Shown: piece after piece, positions 43,478-52,226 of the stretch
Layout of the letters: each line of letters opens with the position of its first letter
Position numbering within the stretch: the stretch's first letter is position 1
Source of the DNA: Halorubrum sp. PV6
GTDB taxonomy: Archaea > Halobacteriota > Halobacteria > Halobacteriales > Haloferacaceae
DNA: 64,000 nucleotides
Assembly: GCF_003990725.2 (NCBI RefSeq)
Contig: NZ_CP030065.1
Location: 1 to 64,000 of the forward strand
Direction of reading: 5' to 3'
The notes under the pieces: model-generated
Database searches by the model: none
What the model saw: only the letters and a program-made list of their open reading frames with translations
What the model was told of the DNA's origin: nothing
Position numbers and translations under genes: made by a program

Positions 43478-44620
43478 ATGGCCGATCCAAAATACCGGGC
43501 CGTTATCGTTGATGCCGTCCGGACACCGCAGGCGCGGAAAGATGGCTCTCTCGCCAGACCGTACCCCGAGGACCTCATCACCACAGTGCTAGACGCACTC
43601 GTCGATCGAACCGGCGTTCCTGCCAGCGATTGGGATGACTTCCGACTGGGCTGTGCGAATCAAGAGGAAGAACAGGGCCGAAACCTCGCCCGGCAAGCGC
43701 TGCTCGCCGGTGGATTCCCCGAGACCGTCCCCGGAGCGACAACTACCCGACTCTGTGGCTCATCGATGACTACCCTCACCGACGCCGCCCGTGCTATCGA
43801 GACGGGAGACGGCGCAGTCTACCCCATCGCTGGCGTCGAACAGATGAGCCGAATTCCCTTCTCGGATTGGCTCCACCCCGCCATCCAGGAGCGCTACGAC
43901 GCCGACCGACTCTCGATGGGCCAGACTGCCGAGACCCTCGCCCGTCGACACGGCATCACCCGTGACGAGCAGGACCGCTTCGCGCTGCGCTCACACAAAC
44001 GGGCCGTTGCGGCCGCTGAGAGTGGCCGGTTCGACGACGAAATCGTCCCCGTCGGTACCGGCGACGAGACGGTCGAGAAAGATACGACGCCCCGACCAGA
44101 CACCTCAATCGAGTCGCTGAGTGAACTGCCGACGGTGTTCCGCGACGACGAGCGCGCGTCGGTGACGCCGGGCAACGCGTCGCCGCTAACAGATGGTGCC
44201 GCAGGGATGCTCGTCACTTCTGAGGCGTACGCCGAAGAGCACGGACTGGATCCTCTCGCACGTGTCGAAACGCGCGCTGTCGCCGGCGTCGACCCGTTGG
44301 TGATGGGTAGGGGCCCAATCCCGGCCTCACGGACCGCACTCAAGAACGCTGACATCACGATGGCCAACATCGATCTCGTGGAACTCAACGAGGCTTTCGC
44401 CGCACAGAGTCTTCACTGCATCGAGGAACTCGAAATTCCCGACGAGAAGGTGAACGTCAACGGTGGCGCAATCGCACTTGGACACCCGCTTGGGTGTTCG
44501 GGGGCGCGCATCTCGACGACGCTACTGCACGAGATGCAAAGACGAAGAGCCGACTACGGTCTCGCGACGATGTGCGTCGGTTTTGGGCAGGGCGTAGCGA
44601 CGGTTTTTAAGCGACTCTAA
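43478..44620 (+). CDS. Acetyl-CoA acyltransferase (thiolase)
   Basis: A 380-residue thiolase. Nucleophile C93 in TTTRLCGSSMTTLTDAAR, VELNEAFAAQSLHCIEEL, GGAIALGHPLGCSGARISTT with the catalytic His, and the second Cys in MCVGFGQGVATVF. All four signatures of a degradative/biosynthetic thiolase are kept. In context it would cleave 3-oxoadipyl-CoA or 3-oxo-5,6-dehydrosuberyl-CoA (PaaJ role), but chain specificity cannot be read from the sequence. It is monocistronic, convergent with the gene at 44622 with one base between. Confidence 0.9.
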   Translation: MADPKYRAVIVDAVRTPQARKDGSLARPYPEDLITTVLDALVDRTGVPASDWDDFRLGCANQEEEQGRNLARQALLAGGFPETVPGATTTRLCGSSMTTLTDAARAIETGDGAVYPIAGVEQMSRIPFSDWLHPAIQERYDADRLSMGQTAETLARRHGITRDEQDRFALRSHKRAVAAAESGRFDDEIVPVGTGDETVEKDTTPRPDTSIESLSELPTVFRDDERASVTPGNASPLTDGAAGMLVTSEAYAEEHGLDPLARVETRAVAGVDPLVMGRGPIPASRTALKNADITMANIDLVELNEAFAAQSLHCIEELEIPDEKVNVNGGAIALGHPLGCSGARISTTLLHEMQRRRADYGLATMCVGFGQGVATVFKRL

Positions 44621-44621
44621 C

Positions 44622-46058
44622 CTAGCGTCGCGTCTCGCTGACCTGCATCTTGAAGCCGTATCGGATAACATCCTCCTGTGAGTAGATACGTCGAACCGTG
44701 GCGTCGACAGCCGTCCCGATGTCGACTTTCGTGTCACCGTTAAGCACCTGCGAAGCGACGCTAACCGTCTCCTTGCCCTTGGGGCCGTCGAGCGCGACGA
44801 CGGCGCTAACGAACGGCCCACTCTTCGACTGCTGTTCGACAAACTCCGGCGGCGCGCCGCCTTGTGCAATAGTAGTCACTGCCTCAACGGTGCCGGTCCC
44901 GGGCAGCTCGACGGCCTCGAAACTCACCGACCGCTCGTTACACTGCTGGCAGGCACCGTCTGGCGGGAAGTTCAGCGCACCACACGCCGAACAGCGACCG
45001 GCGACCAGCCGGTGGCGTTGGTTGATGGTCCGCCGCCAAGAGGGGACGCTAACGTACGCACCGCCACCTTCCGGCTCGTCGCTTGTGATCTCGCCTCGAC
45101 GCCGGAGGTACTCGGCGTAGGACAGTTCGGTCTCGCCATCAACTGCGCTCGCGACCGGGACCGGCCCCTCAAGGAGGATGGCGTTTGCGCCGGCGCCGCT
45201 GCCATAAGCCGCAAGGAGGAGGCGCTTCGTGTCTTCCATGAAGGCCGTCGCAGCACCGATGAACACACTCGCCGCGCCGGTGTCCCCGAGCGAACTCACC
45301 GTCTCCGCGGCGGCGATGGTCTCGGCGTCGATACCGAGCGCTGCGGTCGCTCGATAGGGGAGCTTTCCGTCCGGTGACTGGACTGCAGCGGCACCTACGT
45401 CTTCGAGTGAGTCGTCCAGTGTGTCCACGGCGCCGCCCAGCGTCGTGGTAAACGCCTCGCGGTCATATTGAGTCACGCCTAATCCCGTAGTTTTGTCGTC
45501 GCCGCCGGTTCGGAACCGCGTGCCTGGGTAGGTATCAACGTGAGATGTGCGATCGAGGACCTTTCCGGGACCGTCGCCGTCGACGACCAACGCTGCGCTA
45601 CCGGCACCCGCAGCGTGTTCAACGTCGCTGTCGGGAGCACCTTTTGGACAGTCGCTGATGATGACGAGGCCGATTTTTTCGCCCCAAGGGCCAGCATCGA
45701 GCGCCCCGTTGAGTGCTTGTGCGCCGACGCGGGTGCTGCCTGTCATCGTCCGTGTGGTCACGCTATCGGGGACACCGAGGACGTTCACCAGTCGCGCGGT
45801 GAGGTCCTCTTCTGCCATCGGCGGCGATGTCGTGGCGAAGGCGAGATGGCACACGTCCGCGCCGCTGTAACCGGCGACATCGAGCGCGCGTTCGGCTGCC
45901 TCAACGCCCATCGTAAGCGCGTCCTCGTCGGCCTCGGGGACGGCTTTCTGCTTGACGCCGGCCGCGTTGAAACTGCCCCATGCGTCCTCGAACTCCTCGG
46001 CTACGATGCGGAGTCTCGGCGTGTAGGCGCCGATAGCCGCAATCTGTGCATCGGTCAT
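44622..46058 (-). CDS. HMG-CoA-synthase-like/DUF35 fusion protein
   Basis: A 478-residue fusion. Residues 1-330 have the thiolase fold of archaeal HMG-CoA-synthase-like proteins (IAAIGAYTPRLRIVAEEFED; VCHLAFATTSPPMAEEDLTA; a Thr-rich TRTMTGSTRVGAQALNGALD where the active Cys is expected, so the nucleophile seems absent). Residues ~345-478 are a DUF35 domain with zinc ribbon CSACGALNFPPDGACQQC and an OB fold (PGTGTVEAVTTIAQG). DUF35 proteins bind CoA and bridge thiolases in archaeal acetoacetyl-CoA complexes. Its start overlaps the following thiolase's stop by 4 bases, so the two products probably form a complex. Confidence 0.82.
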   Translation of the reverse strand: MTDAQIAAIGAYTPRLRIVAEEFEDAWGSFNAAGVKQKAVPEADEDALTMGVEAAERALDVAGYSGADVCHLAFATTSPPMAEEDLTARLVNVLGVPDSVTTRTMTGSTRVGAQALNGALDAGPWGEKIGLVIISDCPKGAPDSDVEHAAGAGSAALVVDGDGPGKVLDRTSHVDTYPGTRFRTGGDDKTTGLGVTQYDREAFTTTLGGAVDTLDDSLEDVGAAAVQSPDGKLPYRATAALGIDAETIAAAETVSSLGDTGAASVFIGAATAFMEDTKRLLLAAYGSGAGANAILLEGPVPVASAVDGETELSYAEYLRRRGEITSDEPEGGGAYVSVPSWRRTINQRHRLVAGRCSACGALNFPPDGACQQCNERSVSFEAVELPGTGTVEAVTTIAQGGAPPEFVEQQSKSGPFVSAVVALDGPKGKETVSVASQVLNGDTKVDIGTAVDATVRRIYSQEDVIRYGFKMQVSETRR

Positions 46059-47227
46059 CGTGCCACCTCCCGTTCAAGAACGTGTACGACCGCGCCGCCA
46101 CCGCTCCCGCCGACGTTGTGTGTCAGTCCGAGTGTGGCGTCTTCGACTTGGCGGTCACCGGCCTTCCCGCTAAGTTGTTTGAACGCCTCGGTGACCTGTC
46201 CAGCACCCGTCGCGCCGATGGGGTGCCCCTTCGACTTGAGGCCACCGGAGGCGTTGACCGGAATCTCTCCGTCGAGTTCCGTCTTTCCGTCCTCCAACAT
46301 ACTGGGGGCCTTACCCCGGTCACAGAACCCGAGATCTTCGTATGCCAGCAGTTCTGCGATGGCAAAGCAATCATGCACCTCCGCGAAGTCCAGATCGCCG
46401 GGGTCGATACCGGCCTGATCGTACGCGCTTTGTGCGGCCGACTCCGATGAAGAGATAGCAGTGTAGGTGTCCCGTTGGAAGAGACCGACTCGCTCGCTGG
46501 CCGCACCGACACCGGCGACGCGGATGGGGTCGTCGGTGTACTGGTCGACTACGTCCTCACTGGCGACGAGTACCGCTGCGCCACCGTCAGAGGTCGGACA
46601 GCAGTGATAGAGATTAAGCGGATCTGCGACGACGGGCGCGTTGACCGCGTCCTCAAGCGAACACTCGAAGCCGAGGTGTGCCTTCGGGTTTTTTGCGCCG
46701 TTTGCGTGGTTCTTTACTGCCACCATCGAGAGGTGTTCGGTTGTCGCGTCGTACTTATCCATATAGGCGGAGGCCATCTGTGCGTAAACGCCTGAGAAGG
46801 TGGTTCCGGTCAGGCGTTCCCACTCTGTCTCACCGGAGACGCCCAGCCAGTACTTGGTCACGTCGCTGCTCATATCGGTCATCGATTCGACACCGCCGCC
46901 GATAGCAACGTCAGCCATCCCGCTCTTGACCGCCTGGACGGCCTGTCGCACGGCGTACCCGGACGCGGCACACGCGTTCTCAATACGGGAACTCGGAATC
47001 CCGTGGAGGCCGGCATGCTCGGTGGCGGCCGGACCTGAGAGACCGAGCTGGCGGCCGCCGACACCGAGAGAACCGACGACGGCCTCGTCTATCTCGTCGT
47101 CGTCGATTCCGTTGGGAACGCTACTGACGGCCGCTGCCACGGCGGATGTAAATAACGATCGGTAGCTCTTGTCGGGCATCGCACCGAAGGGTGTCTGCCC
47201 TGCGCCGATGATATACGCATCTCGCAT
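46055..47227 (-). CDS. SCP-x/archaeal-type thiolase
   Basis: A 390-residue thiolase of the lipid-transfer/acetoacetyl-CoA branch: nucleophile Cys in SRIENACAASGYAVRQAVQA, EVHDCFAIAELLAYEDLGF (replacing the NEAF loop), GGLKSKGHPIGATGAGQVTE with the catalytic His, and a Gly-rich end HNVGGSGGGAVVHVLER in place of the second Cys. It pairs with the DUF35 fusion gene that follows (4-base overlap). The ATG at 47227 begins MRDAYIIGAGQTPFG; the longer upstream frame would cover the PaaK promoter. Such pairs condense or cleave 3-oxoacyl-CoA; here the last thiolysis of phenylacetate degradation is a reasonable guess. Confidence 0.85.
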   Translation of the reverse strand: MRDAYIIGAGQTPFGAMPDKSYRSLFTSAVAAAVSSVPNGIDDDEIDEAVVGSLGVGGRQLGLSGPAATEHAGLHGIPSSRIENACAASGYAVRQAVQAVKSGMADVAIGGGVESMTDMSSDVTKYWLGVSGETEWERLTGTTFSGVYAQMASAYMDKYDATTEHLSMVAVKNHANGAKNPKAHLGFECSLEDAVNAPVVADPLNLYHCCPTSDGGAAVLVASEDVVDQYTDDPIRVAGVGAASERVGLFQRDTYTAISSSESAAQSAYDQAGIDPGDLDFAEVHDCFAIAELLAYEDLGFCDRGKAPSMLEDGKTELDGEIPVNASGGLKSKGHPIGATGAGQVTEAFKQLSGKAGDRQVEDATLGLTHNVGGSGGGAVVHVLEREVAR

Positions 47228-47384
47228 AGCTACCCCTTTCGGAGGTGCCGGAAAATAGCTTTTCCTCCGAGAACACCTCTTACCGCCGGATTTTGAATTG
47301 GTCGCCACCGTGTGAGAGTCCGAATCGTGATGACACAACACCTCCCAGATATCAGAGAATTATACCCAAACAATTTTTATGATA

Positions 47385-47404
47385 GGTGTGTAGTCATACA
47401 CCTA
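47385..47404. promoter_or_regulatory. Palindromic operator at the paaK start
   Basis: AGGTGTGTAGTCATACACCT has 6-bp perfect arms (AGGTGT/ACACCT). It lies between a TATA-like TTTTTATGAT (47372-47381) and the ATG at 47408, covering the expected transcription start. A repressor bound there would block initiation. No second copy was found in the window. Confidence 0.5.
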
Positions 47405-47407
47405 CAG

Positions 47408-48697
47408 ATGCCGTATAAAGAAGTAGAGGCCTCAGACCGCGAAGAACTGCGCGAACTACAGGCCGAACGGCTCCGCGAAACGGTCGAAAACGCATACGAG
47501 AACGTCGAGTTCTACAGAGAACAGCTGGACGAGATGGGTGTCACGCCTGAGAACATCCAGAGCGTTGAGGACGTCCGAAAGCTCCCAACAACGACAAAAG
47601 AGGACTTCCGCGACGAGTACCCCGACGGACTCTTCGCAGTTGACAGCGAGAACGTTACACGCCTCCATGCCTCCTCTGGGACTACCGGCAAGCCCAAGAT
47701 AGTCGCTTACACTGACGACGATATCGAGGTCTGGAGCGAAGCCGTCGCTCGCTCACTCGCCGCCAGCGGTGCTAAGGCGGGCGACACGATCCAGAACGCC
47801 TACGGCTACGGGCTCTTCACGGGTGGTTTGGGACTCCACTACGGTATCGAAGAGCTGGGAGCGACCGTTATCCCCATCGGCGGTGGCCAGACCCAGCGTC
47901 AGGTCGAACTGATGATCGACCTCGAAAGCGACGTATTCACGTGCACCCCGTCCTACGCACTGTATCTCGCCGAGACAGCTGAAGAGATGGGCCATGACCC
48001 CGTCGATCTGCCGATTTCGACCATCATCTTCGGAGCGGAGCCCTGTACGGATCCGATGCGTGAGGAAATCGAAGAGCGCCTCGGCGTCAACGGTATCGAC
48101 ATCTATGGCCTCTCAGAGATCGTCGGCCCCGGCGTCTCTTGTGAGTGCCACGAAGCACAGGAAGGGCTACACATCTGGGAGGACCGCTTCCTTCCTGAAG
48201 TCGTGGACCCTCACACCGGCGAACCAGTCGAGGAAGGCGAAGAGGGTGAACTCATTCTCACCACACTCAGTAAGGAGGCGCTCCCGGTGCTTCGGTACCG
48301 GACCGGCGACCTGACGACGCTGAACTACGAGGAGTGTGAATGCGGTCGGACGATGGTTCGGATGGACAACGTCACTGGCCGGGCCGACGACTTGCTTATC
48401 GTCCGCGGGGTGAACCTCTACCCCAGCGAAATCGAACACGTCATTCTAGATCTGGACGGTATCGCCCCGCACTACCGTATTGATCTCTACCGTGAGGGGA
48501 GTCTCGACGTTATGGAACTGACCATCGAGATGAAAGAGGGAACCACGCAGAGCCGCCAGTCGCTTGAGGCCGAGATTACCGAACGCTTGGAAAACGTTCT
48601 GCAGTTCTCGCCTGACGACCTCGATCTGGTGGAACCAGGCGGCATCGCCCGCTCGAAAGTCGGAAAGGTCCAGCGTGTCTACGATCACCGCGAGTGA
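47408..48697 (+). CDS. paaK: Phenylacetate-CoA ligase
   Basis: A 429-residue adenylate-forming ligase converting phenylacetate, ATP and CoA to phenylacetyl-CoA, the entry step. P-loop LHASSGTTGKPKIVAYT, TIIFGAEPCTDPMREEIEER, YGLSEIVGPGVSCEC (the PaaK-type aromatic-acid site), RYRTGDLTTL, and the C-terminal hinge region VTGRADDLLIVRGVNLYPSE with the PaaK-specific C-terminal domain to GIARSKVGKVQRV. Length agrees with bacterial PaaK. The ATG at 47408 (MPYKEVEASDREEL) begins the conserved region and follows an operator-like palindrome; longer upstream codons overlap the promoter. Confidence 0.93.
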   Translation: MPYKEVEASDREELRELQAERLRETVENAYENVEFYREQLDEMGVTPENIQSVEDVRKLPTTTKEDFRDEYPDGLFAVDSENVTRLHASSGTTGKPKIVAYTDDDIEVWSEAVARSLAASGAKAGDTIQNAYGYGLFTGGLGLHYGIEELGATVIPIGGGQTQRQVELMIDLESDVFTCTPSYALYLAETAEEMGHDPVDLPISTIIFGAEPCTDPMREEIEERLGVNGIDIYGLSEIVGPGVSCECHEAQEGLHIWEDRFLPEVVDPHTGEPVEEGEEGELILTTLSKEALPVLRYRTGDLTTLNYEECECGRTMVRMDNVTGRADDLLIVRGVNLYPSEIEHVILDLDGIAPHYRIDLYREGSLDVMELTIEMKEGTTQSRQSLEAEITERLENVLQFSPDDLDLVEPGGIARSKVGKVQRVYDHRE

Positions 48698-48772
48698 TAC
48701 CGCCCGAGGACTGCTCTCGGAGGCTGTCTGTGGAAGCTTAGGGTAGACACCACCCCAACCCAGTTCTGTGCG

Positions 48773-49171
48773 CTATTCCATCCGGTAGACGCGACCTCTG
48801 AACGTTGCAATTCGATCGTCACTCTCATCCGCAACTTCGATTTCGTACTCGGCGGTTTTTCCCGCTAAATGCGTCTCGTTAGCAGTTGCTGTCAGTGTCT
48901 CGCCGACATCAACAGCCTCAAGATAAGAGATGTTTGTCTCCAGTGCGACGGCCGTCGTGCCATGAGAGTTTGACGCCGCCGCAAACGCAGCATCAGCAAG
49001 TGAGTAGATAGCGCCGCCGTGAGGTGTCCCATGGAAGTTCAACAAGTCCTCGGTGACGGTCAGTTCGGTCCGGGCGAAGCCCGAATCAAGTTCGATGAGA
49101 TCGATACCAAGCGTCTCGCAGAACGCATCCGACTTGATGCGCTCGCGGGTCTCATCAGAGGCTCTTGACAT
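48773..49171 (-). CDS. paaI: Hotdog thioesterase PaaI
   Basis: A 132-residue acyl-CoA thioesterase. IKSDAFCETLGIDLIELDSG, then the PaaI signature LLNFHGTPHGGAIYSLADAA with HGG and the catalytic Asp in the following helix, and ASNSHGTTAVALETNISYLE. In the phenylacetate pathway PaaI hydrolyses toxic ring-hydroxylated or dead-end CoA esters. Closer to bacterial PaaI than the copy at 33581. It is monocistronic between paaK and the MaoC gene. Confidence 0.88.
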   Translation of the reverse strand: MSRASDETRERIKSDAFCETLGIDLIELDSGFARTELTVTEDLLNFHGTPHGGAIYSLADAAFAAASNSHGTTAVALETNISYLEAVDVGETLTATANETHLAGKTAEYEIEVADESDDRIATFRGRVYRME

Positions 49172-49262
49172 ACGGTCTCACGTATCACGAGCCGCGATAA
49201 ATACGTGTCGGAGCGGGAAACGGGAGTAAAGTTATCTAGCTGGCCTGAGCAGTCCTTGAGGT

Positions 49263-49724
49263 ATGCCGTACAGTTACGAGCCACATCACTTCGAGGACTT
49301 CGAAGAGGGAGAAGAATTCATCAGCGTCGGCCGCACCGTCACGGAATCAGACTTCGTGATGCACTCAGCGCTGTCAGGTGACTGGACCGAACTCCACACT
49401 AACAAGGAGTACGCCGAAGAGCAGGATTTTGGTGAGCGTATCGCCCATGGTCCGATGACATTCGTCCAAGCGACCGGATTCGTCTACCGGACCGGCATCG
49501 TTGAGCGCACAGCCTACGCCTTCCTCGGAATGAACTACATGGACCTCCCGAACCCGGTCAACATCGGTGACACACTCCAGTTGGAAATGGAAGTCTCCAA
49601 CAAGAAGGGAGTCGGCCGTGAGGACGTGGGACTAGTCGTTCTCGACACGGAGATGGAAAATCAAGATGGAACCACTGTCTTTGAGGGCGATATGAAGTTC
49701 CTCATTAAGAGAAAAGAGGAGTAG
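49263..49724 (+). CDS. MaoC-like hydratase (oxepin-CoA hydrolase part of PaaZ)
   Basis: A 153-residue single-hotdog hydratase. TVTESDFVMHSALSGDWTEL and GERIAHGPMTFVQATGFVYR carry the (R)-hydratase Asp and His positions (D in SGDWTELH, H in IAHGP). Bacterial PaaZ is a fusion of an aldehyde dehydrogenase with a MaoC domain; here a MaoC gene is followed after 151 bases by an aldehyde dehydrogenase gene on the same strand. The function as ring-opening hydrolase is inferred from this context and the family. Length is that of free-standing MaoC proteins. Confidence 0.82.
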   Translation: MPYSYEPHHFEDFEEGEEFISVGRTVTESDFVMHSALSGDWTELHTNKEYAEEQDFGERIAHGPMTFVQATGFVYRTGIVERTAYAFLGMNYMDLPNPVNIGDTLQLEMEVSNKKGVGREDVGLVVLDTEMENQDGTTVFEGDMKFLIKRKEE

Positions 49725-49875
49725 GCACACAAATTCCGACGGACGAACCGTTGGGCCGCCACCTGCCTGTGATCGACGGTCGAAGGTTGGTCTAGAACTG
49801 TCTCTATGGGCTATTGCGAGTGTTGTAGGGAGTCTAACAACAAAAACTAATACGCCGTACACTAACCGTTTCTCC

Positions 49876-51330
49876 GTGAGTAAGTACTCCGGTCCCACAG
49901 ACCTGTATATCGGCGGCGAATGGCGCAGCGCAAACAGCGGTGAGACCATCAGTTCGGTAGACCCAGCCAGCGAAGAGGAATACGCGACGGTCCAGAAGGC
50001 CGATGAGTCTGATGTTGACGACGCTGTTCAGGCGGCAGCGGCCGCCGCCGAGCGCAGCTCCGAGTGGCGCACGATGGATCCCGATGTACGTCGTGAACAC
50101 GTCCGGGGAATGGCCGATGCCATCGAGGCGATGAAAGATGAACTCACGTTCGTCGAGTCGCACGACAACGGCAAAACGCCGTTTGAGGCTGGGTTGGAAA
50201 TAGACATGGTCATCGACACGTTCCGGTATTACGCCGGCTGGTCGGATAAGATCAAAGGCAGCGAAATTCCTGTTTCGGACTCCCGACTCAACTATACGAC
50301 GCGTGACCCGGTCGGCGTCACCGCCCACATCGCCCCCTGGAACTACCCCTTCCAGCTAGCCGGCCGCAGCATCGCGCCAGCGCTGGCGACGGGCAACGCA
50401 GTCGTTCTCAAGCCCTCCAGCGTCACGCCGCTATCGGCGTTATACTATGCGAAAGCCGCAGAGAAAGCCGGTCTCCCTGACGGCGTCGTCAACGTCGTCC
50501 CCGGGTCTGGATCCGGTGCCGGGAGTGCACTCGCCAGCCACGATGGTGTCGATCACGTCACTTTCACCGGGAGCACTGGCGTCGGCAAGTCCATCCAGCG
50601 GGACGCGGCCGAGGCTGTCGCCGACGCAACGCTTGAACTCGGCGGAAAAGGGCCGGCCATCGTCTTCCCGGATGCTGACCTCGATACGGCTTCGCGTGGT
50701 GTGCAGTATGGCATCTTCATGAACGCAGGCCAGATGTGTTGGGCCAACTCCCGCTTAGTCGTTCACGAGGACGTCTACGACGAGATGGTCGAGAAAATGG
50801 CCACCATCGCGGAGGGCATTCCTATCGGCGGTGGCATCGACGACGACGGCCAGATGGGGCCGGTCGTGAACAAAGAGCAGTTGGAAGACGTCCTCGAATA
50901 CATTGAAATCGGTCGCGACGAGGGCGCAACCGTGGCAGCAGGTGGCAGTGTTCCCAACGAAAAGGACGTGGGCTACTTCGTTGAGCCAACAGTGCTTGCC
51001 GACGTGACTAACGACATGACTGTTGCCCGCGAGGAAATCTTCGGCCCGGTACTGTCGGTAATCAAAGTAGAGGACGAGGCAGAGGCGATCGAGGTCGCAA
51101 ACGATTCGCCTTTCGGGTTGACCTCGTGTGTCTGGACCAACGACCTATCGCGTGCCCACAGAGTGGCCGACAGGCTCGACTACGGAATGGTCATGATCAA
51201 CGAAACACCGAACACGTGGCCACAGACGCCATTCGGCGGCACGAAGATGAGCGGCCACGGCCGTGCTCAGGGTGAAGAAGCCATCGAGACGTACACCGAA
51301 GTCAAGAACGTCCACGTCAACCTCGGCTGA
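49876..51330 (+). CDS. Aldehyde dehydrogenase (PaaZ dehydrogenase part)
   Basis: A 484-residue NAD(P)-dependent aldehyde dehydrogenase from a GTG start. APWNYPFQLAGRSIAPALAT, FTGSTGVGKSIQRDAAE, catalytic Glu in LELGGKGPAIVFPDADLD, catalytic Cys in NAGQMCWANSRLVVHED, and EEIFGPVLSVIKVEDEAEAI. It may oxidise the semialdehyde from oxepin-CoA hydrolysis to 3-oxo-5,6-dehydrosuberyl-CoA, the role of the PaaZ N-terminal domain, in partnership with the MaoC protein upstream; a general aldehyde dehydrogenase is the alternative. An IS6 remnant lies downstream. Confidence 0.87.
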   Translation: MSKYSGPTDLYIGGEWRSANSGETISSVDPASEEEYATVQKADESDVDDAVQAAAAAAERSSEWRTMDPDVRREHVRGMADAIEAMKDELTFVESHDNGKTPFEAGLEIDMVIDTFRYYAGWSDKIKGSEIPVSDSRLNYTTRDPVGVTAHIAPWNYPFQLAGRSIAPALATGNAVVLKPSSVTPLSALYYAKAAEKAGLPDGVVNVVPGSGSGAGSALASHDGVDHVTFTGSTGVGKSIQRDAAEAVADATLELGGKGPAIVFPDADLDTASRGVQYGIFMNAGQMCWANSRLVVHEDVYDEMVEKMATIAEGIPIGGGIDDDGQMGPVVNKEQLEDVLEYIEIGRDEGATVAAGGSVPNEKDVGYFVEPTVLADVTNDMTVAREEIFGPVLSVIKVEDEAEAIEVANDSPFGLTSCVWTNDLSRAHRVADRLDYGMVMINETPNTWPQTPFGGTKMSGHGRAQGEEAIETYTEVKNVHVNLG

Positions 51331-51439
51331 CCCCGTCCGCCGCCGGTGCGTTACTTGTTCGCCCGCTTCGTAGTATTATTTTGTAATCTCACTCTCCCAG
51401 TAGGTCCATCCACCGCCGATTAACTCACGTACTCAGCGA

Positions 51440-51992
51440 CTGTTTAATAGTTAGAATCATTTTGTTTAATGTCGGGTTTCAATATTATATTGTCTATTGA
51501 GATATTCGATGCTAGAAATTCCCCGTGATATTCACAGATGGATTTATAAGCCAAATCGATAGCTGCTATCTGACCGGAAGCCGGATACTTTTGTTGTCAA
51601 TGGTATAGCTATTCAACGCGGTTGTATGCAGTGTTGGCTGTACGGTGAACGTCGATCTACAACCAGCTATCTGCGTTCCATACCCGATGAACCAATTATG
51701 TTGAACGCCGGATCAAATCGGGTTTCACTGACTGGCATCATAAGAGGAATATTAATTACACACCCAACTATTCGTTAGATAAGTCCCTGTTCAACAAGTT
51801 TGTCGCAAACACCAACCGAATTTCAGGGCTGATCGCCTGGCAAATCGGAACGGCATTACATATACTTTTTATGAAATAAAAAAGAACTATCATTTTTTAA
51901 ACTATACTAATAATACTAGGTAAGCTTCCTGATCAGCAACTTAGATAGATCGCCTTCGCGTGGAATCAGCTTAGTTGAACACTTCTGTAGAG
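51440..51992 (+). mobile_element. Severely decayed IS6-family element
   Basis: Pieces such as IPRDIHRWIYKPNR (for the usual HNWVHKADLQP), VNGIAIQRGCMQCWLYG (for VAVDETVIRL...YWLYA) and a right end TGGAATCAGCTTAGTTGAACAC (in two parts) correspond to the IS6 copies at 19587 and 59055. Many stops and shifts. It separates the PaaZ-type pair from paaABCD. Confidence 0.65.
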
Positions 51993-52058
51993 AATAACGG
52001 AATTGCGATGAGTACTACAGGCGTGAAGAGCGTAGAACTGAGCCGTCGCCGGGGCGAA

Positions 52059-52226
52059 TCACTCGAACTTTTTGAATTGCTGAAGACACTCGTTGCAGTA
52101 GTGGATGGACTGACACCGCGATGGACCACAGGGGTGTTCTCGCTTGGTGTCGGTTGACTCGCAGTACGGGCACCTAGCACCCGTCAGTTCGCCACTAGTC
52201 GTAACACTTGGATCGGGTTCGCTCAT
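52059..52226 (-). CDS. Stand-alone PaaD-type zinc-ribbon protein
   Basis: A 55-residue protein with CPYCESTDTKREHPCGPSRC and YCNECLQQFKKFE. The pattern CPxC-x10-C-x4-C...YCxxCxxxFxxF is that of the C-terminal zinc ribbon found fused to bacterial PaaD (CPRCxSxxT...C...RCxxCxxPFxxFK). In this genome the ribbon is a separate gene whose ATG overlaps the TGA of the DUF59 PaaD gene (ATGA), so the two parts should be made together. It is the last gene of the paaABCD operon and is likely to help assemble or stabilise the epoxidase. The small size makes it easy to miss. Confidence 0.82.
   Translation of the reverse strand: MSEPDPSVTTSGELTGARCPYCESTDTKREHPCGPSRCQSIHYCNECLQQFKKFE

Noticed and set aside
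47228-47407. Longer N-termini for thiolase (to 47341) and paaK (from 47312)
   Set aside because: Both would overlap each other and cover the TATA box and palindrome; conserved sequence starts at 47227 and 47408.
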